A stretch of DNA of 5,410 nt from Acidobacteriota bacterium (GCA_005778315.1 SXOW01000439.1:1-5410), one strand, 5' to 3'; positions 1-5,410 are shown, numbered from the stretch's first letter. Notes: generated by a model from the sequence alone, not told the origin. Program-made: numbers and translations.

Positions 1-50
1 AGCTCGTCCGGTCGGTTGCGCGGACGGCGCTGGTCGCAGTATGGTGACCT

Positions 51-455
51 GTGCTGTGGCGACGAGCGTCAGCCGGACTGCTGATTAGCGTGCTGGCGGT
101 GGTGCCGAGTGCGGCCACCGTGTGCGCGATGTCGTGCGTCGATGGCCCCGAGGCCGCGACGCCAACGCTCGTCGAGGCCGCCAGTCAACACCAGCACAGC
201 GCGGCCGCCCCTCAGACATCGACGGACGTCGCCGTGCGGGCCGTGCCGCATGACTGCACCGACCACGCGGGCGGGGCGGAGCTGACGGCGACGGTGCGCA
301 GTACCGTGGCGGGCGCCGCCGCCGACAGCCCCGCCGCGGTCTTGGCGCCTGAGGCTTTTCGGCACGCCGTCGGACCGGCTGAAGCTCGGCGGGAACCTGT
401 GCACGGCCCGCCCGGCTACACCCTCTCATTCGCGCCGCCAGTTCTTCGAATCTGA
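51..455 (+). CDS. Small secreted Cys/His-rich hypothetical protein
   Basis: Predicted 134-residue protein from a GTG start; I do not recognise a named family. Residues 3-5 (WRR) followed by a hydrophobic stretch (about 8-24) look like a Sec signal peptide or N-terminal anchor. After it come C25, M27 and C29, then His/Cys clusters H47-x-H49 and H67-x-C69-x2-H72, all possible soft-metal ligands. The rest is Ala/Pro-rich and probably disordered, ending in a short hydrophobic tail (PPVLRI). There is no strong Shine-Dalgarno, but the start is preceded by GGTGACCT, almost the same context as the GTG of the HMA gene at 4607. It lies 140 bp upstream of copA on the same strand, so a role as a small periplasmic copper-binding or copper-sensing accessory is plausible by context only. 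The opposite strand is also open over much of this region (85-552), so the coding call rests on the signal peptide and residue pattern. Confidence 0.6.
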   Translation: MLWRRASAGLLISVLAVVPSAATVCAMSCVDGPEAATPTLVEAASQHQHSAAAPQTSTDVAVRAVPHDCTDHAGGAELTATVRSTVAGAAADSPAAVLAPEAFRHAVGPAEARREPVHGPPGYTLSFAPPVLRI

Positions 456-547
456 TCGTGTGACGGGCTCCGTCCCGACACCAGACGCGGCGTTTCTTGG
501 GCCTGATACCCCAGAGCGCGGTCTTGGCGTGCCGCGTGCGCGTCAGG

Positions 548-577
548 TTCATCTCTTCACCATTTCATCTCTTCACC
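548..577. repeat. 14-bp perfect direct repeat upstream of copA
   Basis: TTCATCTCTTCACC occurs at 548-561 and again at 564-577, separated by AT, giving a 16-bp period. It is the only A/T-leaning stretch of the 456-595 gap and ends 18 nt before the copA start codon. It could be a paired binding site for a regulator, a 5'-UTR element or a simple local duplication. The 16-bp period does not match the 10-11-bp spacing usual for OmpR/PhoB-type regulators, and it does not resemble the CusR/CopR or CueR operators I know. Confidence 0.5.
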
Positions 578-584
578 GTGCGTT

Positions 585-589
585 GAGGG
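585..589 (+). promoter_or_regulatory. Ribosome binding site of copA
   Basis: GAGGG ends 6 nt before the GTG at 596 and fixes that codon as the start. A later in-frame GTG at 644 (codon 17) would still keep the Tat motif but has no comparable purine tract ahead of it. Confidence 0.55.
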
Positions 590-595
590 CAGGTT

Positions 596-2452
596 GTGGC
601 GACATATCCAATCGATCGTGAGCGTCGGGGTGACGGTTGCGTCGTGTCACGGGTCGGGTCCACCAGGACCCCCTCGCGTCGGACGTTCGTCCAGGGCCTT
701 GCGATGGGCGGGGCCGTGGCGGGCCTCGGTTTGTGGCGCCCCGGGGTGGCGGCCACCTCCGACGGGACGCGGTCGACGGCCATGCTGGCGGGGTCCGTGT
801 TCGACCTGACTCTTGGCGAGACCCTGGCCGACTTCACCGGCTCGCCCCGGTTCGCATTGACCGTCAACGATACAGTACCGTCGCCCACACTCCGATGGCG
901 GGAGGGCGACACCGTCACCGTGCGCGTGACCAACACGCTCCAGGAGGACTCGTCGATCCACTGGCACGGTATCCTCCTTCCGGCGAACCAGGACGGCGTG
1001 CCCGGGCTCAGTTTCAATGGCATCCACCCCGGAGAGACGCACACGTATCGGTTTACGGTCCGCCAGAGCGGCACGTACTGGTACCACAGCCACACACGGT
1101 TTCAGGAACAGCGCGGACTGTACGGCGCGCTCGTGATCGACCCCCTGGAGCCCGAGCCGTTCGCCTATGAGCGGGATCACGTGGTGATGCTCTCCGATTG
1201 GACCGACGAGAACCCGGAGCGGGTCTTCAGCAAGCTCAAGAAGCACGCCGACTACTACAACTTCAACCAGCCGACGGTCGGCGATTTCGTGCGGGACGTG
1301 CGCGCGCGAGGGTTCGGACAGGCGCTGTCGGATCGGGTTGCATGGGGTGGGATGCGGATGAACCGGACGGACCTGTCCGACGTCACGGGTGCCACCTATA
1401 CGTATCTGATGAACGGGCACGCGCCGGCCGGCAACTGGACCGGCCTGTTTTCACCAGGTGAGCGAGTCAGGCTGCGATTCATCAACGCGGCGGCGATGAG
1501 TTACTTCGACGTGCGGATCCCGGGACTCCCCATGCGTGTCGTGGCGGCGGACGGCCAGTATGTCCATCCCGTGACGGTGGATGAATTCCGGATCGCATCG
1601 GGCGAAACGCTGGACGTGATTGTCGAGCCGTCGGGTCAGGACGCGTTCAGCGTGTGCGCCCAGTCGCTGGATCGGACCGGCATGGCGAGCGGGACCCTGG
1701 CGGTCCGGCACGGGTTGCGTGCGCCGGTGCCGGACCTGGATCCGCGGCCCCGGCTGACGCTGGACGACATGGGTCACGGTCAGCATGGTGGTGGGGGTGC
1801 TGAAGGGTCCGCCGACGAGTCGGCCATGCCGCCGGCCGATCCCCACGCCGGGCATGACGCCCCGGCCCCACCAGCGCACGAACACGGCGGTCATGAGATG
1901 CCCGCGATGGCGGCCGCACCCTCAACCATGCTTGTGCATCCGGTGAGCGAACGTGGCAATCCCTTCGTCGACATGCAGACCATGATGCCCACGGCACGGC
2001 TGGACGACCCCGGTATCGGACTCCGAGGCAACGGGCGACGCGTGCTGACGCTCGCCGACTTGCACACCATGTTTCGTGACCCGGACGGGCGCGAGCCCGG
2101 TCGCACCGTGGAATTTCATCTCACCGGCCACATGGCGCGGTTTGTCTGGTCGTTCGACGGCGTGAAGTCCGCCGACGCCGACCCGATTCGGCTGACCTAC
2201 GGGGAGCGGCTGCGGGTTGTGCTGGTGAATGACACGATGATGCCGCACCCGATGCATCTGCACGGCATGTGGAGCGACCTTGAGAACGAAGCAGGCGAGT
2301 TCCAACTCCGCAAGCATATGGTCGACATGCCGCCCGGCACCCGACGCAGTTTTCGCGTGCGGGCCGATGCCTTGGGACGATGGGCGTTTCACTGCCATCT
2401 GCTGTATCACATGGCGGCCGGCATGTTCAGAGAGGTGCGTGTCGAGGTATGA
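596..2452 (+). CDS. copA: CopA-family periplasmic multicopper oxidase
   Basis: A 618-residue copper-resistance multicopper oxidase (TIGR01480-like), the usual length for CopA. In this family the protein oxidises or sequesters Cu(I) in the periplasm, passing electrons from a type 1 copper to a trinuclear cluster that reduces O2. A twin-arginine signal (SRRTFV, residues 27-32, then a hydrophobic run to about 53) predicts export after folding with copper. All four copper motifs are intact: HWHG (122-125), HSH (164-166), HPMHLHG (551-557) and HCHLLYHMAAGM (599-610). Type 1 ligands should be H551, C600, H605 and M610. Residues about 392-445 form a low-complexity insert with seven His and five Met, where CopA proteins typically carry Met-rich MxxM/HM repeats; this one is His-biased. 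The block from about 481 to the end (TLADLHTMF, HLTGHMARFVWSFDGVK, LGRWAFHCHLLYHM) is typical of CopA. The stop overlaps the copB start (ATGA), indicating translational coupling. Confidence 0.96.
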   Translation: MATYPIDRERRGDGCVVSRVGSTRTPSRRTFVQGLAMGGAVAGLGLWRPGVAATSDGTRSTAMLAGSVFDLTLGETLADFTGSPRFALTVNDTVPSPTLRWREGDTVTVRVTNTLQEDSSIHWHGILLPANQDGVPGLSFNGIHPGETHTYRFTVRQSGTYWYHSHTRFQEQRGLYGALVIDPLEPEPFAYERDHVVMLSDWTDENPERVFSKLKKHADYYNFNQPTVGDFVRDVRARGFGQALSDRVAWGGMRMNRTDLSDVTGATYTYLMNGHAPAGNWTGLFSPGERVRLRFINAAAMSYFDVRIPGLPMRVVAADGQYVHPVTVDEFRIASGETLDVIVEPSGQDAFSVCAQSLDRTGMASGTLAVRHGLRAPVPDLDPRPRLTLDDMGHGQHGGGGAEGSADESAMPPADPHAGHDAPAPPAHEHGGHEMPAMAAAPSTMLVHPVSERGNPFVDMQTMMPTARLDDPGIGLRGNGRRVLTLADLHTMFRDPDGREPGRTVEFHLTGHMARFVWSFDGVKSADADPIRLTYGERLRVVLVNDTMMPHPMHLHGMWSDLENEAGEFQLRKHMVDMPPGTRRSFRVRADALGRWAFHCHLLYHMAAGMFREVRVEV

Positions 2453-3240
2453 CCCGTCTGCGCGACGTGGTCGCGATCCTCGTCATTGGCGTGACGGCAA
2501 ACATCATACCGAGCCCGGCGCGCGCGCAACCGGTGACACCGGTCCCACCTGTGACCGATGCAGATCGCGCCGCCGCGTTCCCCGAGGTCGAACCCCACAC
2601 CATGCACGACGGTGGGCTCCACGCCTTCGTCCTGGTCGACCAGTTGGAATGGCATGGCGGTGACACGCACCAGGGGCTCGGTTGGGACTCCACGGCGTGG
2701 TTTGGCGGCGATCAGAATCGACTGTGGCTTCGGACCGGGGGCCGCGCCGACAACGGCCGTCTCCACGAGGCGGAGGCCCATGTCCTGTACGGGCGAGCCT
2801 TCGCTCGCTGGTGGGACGTGGTGGCCGGCGTGCGCGAGGATGTGCGGCCGGGACCGGCCCAGTCGTGGTTGGCGATAGGCGTGCAGGGGCTCGCCCCCTA
2901 TTGGTTCGACATCGAAGCCACCGCCTACCTCGGAGCGGGTGGCCAGACGGCAGCTCGCGTGGAGGCACAATACGAACTGCTGCTGACCAATCGACTGATA
3001 CTGCAGCCATTGGTCGAGGCGAACCTGTTCGGCACGACCAACCTCGAGCGCGGCCTCGCCGGAGGGTCGGGCACGGTCGACACCGAGTTTCGGCTCCGGT
3101 ATGAGATCCGGCGCGAGTTCGCGCCCTACATAGGCGTTGGCTGGCACCGTGGGTTCGGTGATACGTTGCGTCTGGCGGCGACACCCGGCGAGGCCCTGCG
3201 CGGGCGCCGCCTGCTCGCAGGCCTGCGGCTCTGGTTGTGA
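2449..3240 (+). CDS. copB: CopB-family outer-membrane copper resistance protein
   Basis: A 263-residue protein of the CopB family (PF05275), an outer-membrane beta-barrel that accompanies CopA; its exact role in copper binding or export is not settled. Residues 7-26 form a Sec signal peptide, with likely cleavage after ARA (24-26). The family signature runs from about residue 60: VLVDQLEW, a WLRTGG-type strand, WDVVAGVRED, the diagnostic GVQGLAPYWFDIEATAYLG, then LLLTNRLILQP and LRYEIRREFAPYIGV...FGDT near the C terminus, ending in an aromatic/Leu strand (LRLWL) as barrels do. The ATG overlaps the copA stop by 4 nt. An open frame continues 23 codons upstream, but that part lies inside copA and lacks a signal, so 2449 is preferred. 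The N-terminal linker after the signal is short and lacks the long Met/His repeats known from Pseudomonas CopB; only scattered His/Met remain (HTMHDGGLH, EWHGGDTH). Confidence 0.95.
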   Translation: MTRLRDVVAILVIGVTANIIPSPARAQPVTPVPPVTDADRAAAFPEVEPHTMHDGGLHAFVLVDQLEWHGGDTHQGLGWDSTAWFGGDQNRLWLRTGGRADNGRLHEAEAHVLYGRAFARWWDVVAGVREDVRPGPAQSWLAIGVQGLAPYWFDIEATAYLGAGGQTAARVEAQYELLLTNRLILQPLVEANLFGTTNLERGLAGGSGTVDTEFRLRYEIRREFAPYIGVGWHRGFGDTLRLAATPGEALRGRRLLAGLRLWL

Positions 3241-3263
3241 GTGCCCCGGCGGCGAGCGACTCG

Positions 3264-3283
3264 GCGTGAGCGGGCGTGAGCGG
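3264..3283. repeat. Tandem 10-bp repeat in copB-propeller spacer
   Basis: GCGTGAGCGG is present twice in immediate tandem (3264-3273 and 3274-3283), inside the 73-nt spacer between copB and the propeller gene. A weaker related sequence (GGCGAGCGAC) lies just upstream at 3251-3260. Its function is unknown; slippage duplication is the simplest explanation. Confidence 0.5.
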
Positions 3284-3303
3284 ACAGGAACGCTCCGATT
3301 CGC

Positions 3304-3309
3304 AGGAGG
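3304..3309 (+). promoter_or_regulatory. Strong ribosome binding site of the propeller gene
   Basis: AGGAGG, a near-perfect Shine-Dalgarno, sits 4 nt before the ATG at 3314. It sets the start against an upstream extension of the same frame into copB (from 3137), which has no signal peptide. It is the best ribosome binding site in the window, so this gene need not depend on translational coupling to copB. Confidence 0.8.
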
Positions 3310-3313
3310 AGTC

Positions 3314-4516
3314 ATGAGACCAGTGATTGTCGAGCGCCGGGCTCGGACCGGGCTAGTCCAGCTTGCGCTCATCGTGGCCGTGGTCGCGGGGTTCGCCGCG
3401 ACCAGCCGTGGCCAGCAACCCGACCGCGACACCGTGCGGTTGTGGAAGTTACCCCACGGGCGCCTGCAGCCAATGGCGGACGTGGACGCCGCTGGCACGG
3501 TGCACCTGATCTACTTCGTCGGCGAGCCCACCGCCGGCGACGTCTGGTACTCCACCCGGCGTCGGGACGCGGAGAGCTTTTCAGAGCCGCGTCGCGTCAA
3601 CTCGCAGCCGGGGAGCGTCATCGCGATTGGGACCGTGCGCGGGGCGCACCTGGCCTTGGGAGCAGCGGGCCGACCCCACGTGGTCTGGATGGGCTCTGAC
3701 GGCGCCGCACCGCGCGGACCGGACGGCCGGAGTCCGATGCTCTATTCGCGGCTGGGGGACGGCGGGGAGTTCGAGCCGCAACGCAACGTTGTGACGCAGG
3801 CATTCGGACTCGATGGCGGCGGGACGGTGGCGGCCGACGCGCACGGCCGGGTCTCGGTGTTGTGGCACGCCGACGCGGGTGAAGGCGGTGAGGAGCGGCG
3901 CCGTGTGTGGATGGCGGCCTCCACCAACAGCGGCTCCACCTTCGCCCCGGAAGTCGCCGTGTCCGAACCTGGCGTGTGCGGGTGCTGTGGGATGAGCGCG
4001 ACGATCGACCGCACCGGAACCACGCGCGCGCTGTACCGAGGCTTTGCGCCGCCAGACCACCGGGACATGTTCCTGCTGAGTACGGACGGTGAGACGTTCC
4101 ACCGTGGCCGGCTCGAGTCCTGGCAGCTCGGTGCCTGTCCGATGTCGACCTCGGCGATATCCATGGCGGGGGGTGCTGGTGTGGGCGACGACACCGCGAC
4201 CCTGGCGTGGGAGACGGCGGGAGAGGTCGCATGGGCCACGGTCGACAGCCGAACGTCGGCGGTGTCCACGCCTGTGCGGCCGAGAACGCCCGGAGGCGAA
4301 CGGAAGCACCCTGCCATCGCACGCAGCGCCGACGGTCGCGTGCTGTTCGTGTGGACGGAGGGCATGTCCTGGAACCAGGGAGGGACCCTGCATTGGCAGG
4401 AATACGACCGTCAGCGCCAGCCGACCGTGCTGGGAGGCTCGGTAGGCGATGTGCCCGCGTGGAGCCGGCCCGCCGCGCTAGTTGACGGCGAGGGCCGATT
4501 TACGATTTTTTACTGA
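3314..4516 (+). CDS. Secreted Asp-box (BNR/sialidase-like) beta-propeller with CxCC motif
   Basis: A 400-residue exported protein. A basic N terminus (RRAR, 8-11) and hydrophobic residues 13-30 form a signal peptide, with cleavage likely near residue 33. The mature part has repeating beta-strand units of the form DxxGxVHLIYF, GRPHVVWMG, GRVSVLWHAD and GRVLFVWTEG, with degenerate Asp-boxes at 80 (STRRRDAESF), 203 (STNSGSTF) and 256 (STDGETF). This fits the six-bladed sialidase-like fold that automated pipelines call exo-alpha-sialidase. I do not see the arginine triad of true sialidases, so that activity is not claimed. The mature protein has exactly four cysteines: C222, C224 and C225 in VCGCCGM, and C275 in GACPM. 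I recall this CxCC...CP pair from a subset of secreted propellers. The four could form disulfides or a soft-metal site, with M227 and M277 beside them. Its place after copA-copB suggests an envelope copper role; this is inference. Confidence 0.85.
   Translation: MRPVIVERRARTGLVQLALIVAVVAGFAATSRGQQPDRDTVRLWKLPHGRLQPMADVDAAGTVHLIYFVGEPTAGDVWYSTRRRDAESFSEPRRVNSQPGSVIAIGTVRGAHLALGAAGRPHVVWMGSDGAAPRGPDGRSPMLYSRLGDGGEFEPQRNVVTQAFGLDGGGTVAADAHGRVSVLWHADAGEGGEERRRVWMAASTNSGSTFAPEVAVSEPGVCGCCGMSATIDRTGTTRALYRGFAPPDHRDMFLLSTDGETFHRGRLESWQLGACPMSTSAISMAGGAGVGDDTATLAWETAGEVAWATVDSRTSAVSTPVRPRTPGGERKHPAIARSADGRVLFVWTEGMSWNQGGTLHWQEYDRQRQPTVLGGSVGDVPAWSRPAALVDGEGRFTIFY
4467..4511 (+). terminator. Terminator-like hairpin and T-tract at the end of the propeller gene
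   Basis: GGCCC (4467-4471) pairs with GGGCC (4492-4496), and GCCG (4472-4475) with CGGC (4486-4489). This gives a 9-bp G/C stem with a two-base bulge (4490-4491) and a 10-nt loop. TTT at 4499-4501 and six T at 4506-4511 follow. The structure lies inside the last codons of the propeller gene and reaches its stop at 4514. The main T-run starts about 9 nt after the stem, farther than in a classical intrinsic terminator, so it may act as a partial terminator or mRNA 3'-end stabiliser rather than a full stop. Confidence 0.45.
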
Positions 4517-4566
4517 CGGGTGCACGTGCAAAGTGAGGCATTCGTGGCGCCGGCAGATCTCGGTCG

Positions 4567-4601
4567 GGGGGTACCTGACCCCCTCGGCAAGGCGTGGGGG
4601 T
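4567..4601 (+). promoter_or_regulatory. Alternating hairpins over the HMA-gene ribosome binding site
   Basis: GGGGGT occurs at 4567-4572 and again at 4596-4601, with a single complementary ACCCCC at 4578-4583 between them. The second GGGGGT is the probable Shine-Dalgarno of the gene starting at 4607 (5-nt spacer, one G-U wobble to the anti-SD). If ACCCCC pairs upstream (6 bp plus one wobble, 5-nt loop) the site is free; if it pairs downstream (6 bp, 12-nt loop) the site is masked. The two pairings exclude each other. The upstream hairpin looks more stable because of its shorter loop. No known riboswitch class is recognised. Confidence 0.4.
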
Positions 4602-4606
4602 AACCT

Positions 4607-5131
4607 GTGTCGACACGTGCGGGCACGCTGGCCGGGGCGCTGCTGGTCGGATTGTGGGCCCTGGGCACAGGCGTCGTAGGGGCGTCCCACCAATCGGGGC
4701 GCGAGCCGGGTATGGTCGAGATCGTGATCTCGGTCGAACTGAGCTGTCCCTCCTGCGCACAGGGGTTGGAGCGACGATTGTCCCGCCTCGAACATGTGAA
4801 TCGGGTAGAGATTCAGGTCGATGAGAGTCGGGTGGTCGTCGGGCTGGAGCCCGGTACGAGCGTCGGCTTGCAGGAGGTCTGGGACGTCGTGCGCAATGCC
4901 GGGTTCACACCGGAGACGCTCGCGTTGACGGCCGTGGGTCGGGTCGTTGAGGTGAATGGCGCGGTGGCGCTCGGCTTGCCGGATGCGCTCGTGCTGGCTC
5001 TGGCTGGAGATCACGTCGCTGAACTTGCGACCACCGCCGGCCAGAATCTGGTTGAGGTCGAGGGCGACGTCGGGCTGGGCGCTGGCGGCTCCGCGCCGAG
5101 CGTGACCGTCCGGCGCTTTGATCTGCGCTGA
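4607..5131 (+). CDS. Secreted HMA-domain protein with C-terminal beta domain
   Basis: A 174-residue protein. Residues 1-27 form a signal peptide or N-terminal anchor (hydrophobic 8-26). Residues about 37-104 are a heavy-metal-associated domain (PF00403 type): the metal loop is ELSCPSCAQG with C47 and C50, followed by LERRLSRLEHVNRVEIQVDESRV and the typical closing AGFTPETL. The loop lacks the usual GMTC, but the CxxC is intact, so Cu(I) binding is expected; Hg or Zn cannot be excluded. Residues about 105-174 (GRVVEVNGAVALGL...GQNLVEVEGDV...VTVRRFDL) look like a small OB-fold-like beta-barrel; this is a pattern-based guess. Most HMA chaperones (CopZ, Atx1) are cytosolic, so an exported one implies copper handling in the periplasm, perhaps delivery to CopA or CopB. 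The GTG start has a GGGGGT ribosome binding site; a later ATG (4712) would remove the signal peptide. It is the last gene of the cluster, 90 nt after the propeller. Confidence 0.88.
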   Translation: MSTRAGTLAGALLVGLWALGTGVVGASHQSGREPGMVEIVISVELSCPSCAQGLERRLSRLEHVNRVEIQVDESRVVVGLEPGTSVGLQEVWDVVRNAGFTPETLALTAVGRVVEVNGAVALGLPDALVLALAGDHVAELATTAGQNLVEVEGDVGLGAGGSAPSVTVRRFDLR

Positions 5132-5139
5132 GTCGGGGC

Positions 5140-5410
5140 CTACCGCGGCGTTGCCCGAGGCGCGACCCGTCGCTCGCCGAGGACCCGCGACGGCTTCGGT
5201 GCTGGGCGCTTCAACAACCCGAAACGGTCGACCGTGTGCGCGCGAATGTGCTCCATCGCCTCGTCGAGGTCGTCGGTCGTCAGCCACAGACTCAGGTCTT
5301 TCGCGCTGATCGTCCCCTCCCGTTCCATCCGGTGGATGAGGTGGAGGAGTCGGCGCCAGTAACTGGTCCCCATCAAGACGATCGGGAAGTTCTTGATCTT
5401 TCCCGTCTGG
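5140..5410 (-). CDS. LOG family (TIGR00730) protein, C-terminal part
   Basis: The frame is open from the window edge to a TAG at 5140-5142, giving 89 visible residues; the N terminus lies outside. The stretch GKIKNFPIVLMGTSYWRRLL, then EREGTISAKDLSLWLTTDDLDEAMEHIR, is the hallmark C-terminal part of TIGR00730 Rossmann-fold proteins (PF03641, once called lysine decarboxylase-like). Characterised members are cytosolic phosphoribohydrolases that release the base from cytokinin riboside or other nucleoside 5'-monophosphates. The catalytic PGGxGTxxE motif is expected upstream, beyond the window. The tail after the fold (FGLLKRPAPKPSRVLGERRVAP) is basic and Pro-rich. The apparent start at 5376 is an internal TTG, not the gene start. 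The gene converges on the HMA gene with only 8 nt between the two stop codons and no hairpin between them. Nothing links it to copper; it probably marks the end of the copper cluster. Confidence 0.9.
   Translation of the reverse strand, partial: QTGKIKNFPIVLMGTSYWRRLLHLIHRMEREGTISAKDLSLWLTTDDLDEAMEHIRAHTVDRFGLLKRPAPKPSRVLGERRVAPRATPR

Noticed and set aside
462..474. Small inverted repeat GACGG-GCT-CCGTC after the first gene
   Set aside because: Five base pairs with a 3-nt loop and no T-tract is too weak to call a terminator.
85..552. Long open frame on the minus strand over the first gene and the gap before copA
   Set aside because: Its translation is Arg/Pro-rich low complexity, with no signal, domain or ribosome binding site, as expected for an antisense frame in G/C-rich DNA. 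The plus-strand frame has a signal peptide and a metal-ligand pattern.
456..595. Known copper operators (CusR/CopR box, CueR dyad, CopY box) upstream of copA
   Set aside because: No TGACA-type dyad, CueR-like ACCTTCC/GGAAGG dyad or TACAnnTGTA was found when reading the gap by eye.
2407..3498. 363-codon minus-strand open frame opposite copB
   Set aside because: It lies fully antisense to copB, a confident CopB-family gene, and to the start of the propeller gene. Its product is low-complexity Arg/Pro/Ser with no recognisable motif.
4482..4511. TTGACG at 4482-4487 as a -35 box for an internal promoter of the HMA gene
   Set aside because: No good -10 element occurs at 16-18 nt; the nearest candidates (TACGAT at 4501, TTTACT at 4509) have wrong spacing, and the bases are better explained by the hairpin loop and T-tract.
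3314..4516. True exo-alpha-sialidase activity for the propeller
   Set aside because: Only degenerate Asp-boxes are seen. I could not find the catalytic Arg triad or Tyr/Glu pair, and the gene sits in a copper cluster.
1..5410. tRNA, rRNA, CRISPR array, insertion sequence or integration site
   Set aside because: No cloverleaf, repeat-spacer pattern, transposase frame or terminal inverted repeats were seen on either strand.

Overview
The window is G+C-rich bacterial DNA (roughly two thirds G+C by eye). Its genes often start with GTG, and it encodes a Tat-exported oxidase and an outer-membrane barrel, so the host is a Gram-negative (diderm) bacterium. A soil-type high-GC lineage such as Acidobacteriota or a proteobacterium would fit, but no taxonomic marker is present and I do not assign it further.

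Layout. Positions 51-455 (+) encode a small, unrecognised secreted protein rich in Cys and His. After a 140-bp gap that holds a 14-bp direct repeat comes a same-strand cluster at 596-5131. It consists of copA (CopA-family multicopper oxidase, Tat signal, all copper-ligand motifs intact), copB (PF05275-type outer-membrane barrel, overlapping copA by 4 nt), a secreted Asp-box (BNR/sialidase-like) beta-propeller with only four cysteines arranged as CxCC...CP, and a secreted protein with an N-terminal HMA (CxxC) domain followed by a probable small beta-barrel domain. The last 271 bp carry, on the minus strand and converging on the cluster, the C-terminal part of a LOG/TIGR00730-family nucleotide phosphoribohydrolase that continues past the window edge and looks unrelated to copper.

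How the genes may work together. copA and copB are the known core of the periplasmic and outer-membrane copper-resistance system: CopA oxidises or sequesters Cu(I) in the periplasm, and CopB is its outer-membrane partner. The propeller and the HMA protein both have export signals and cysteine motifs, and the short spacings suggest they extend the same envelope copper-handling system. That is inference from context. No copC, copD, P-type ATPase, RND pump or copRS regulator lies in the window.

Regulation visible in the sequence. A terminator-like hairpin with a T-tract overlaps the 3' end of the propeller gene. The leader of the HMA gene can form two mutually exclusive hairpins, one of which would hide its ribosome binding site. 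Together these suggest that the last gene is expressed differently from copA-copB-propeller. No convincing sigma-70 promoter or known copper operator was found.
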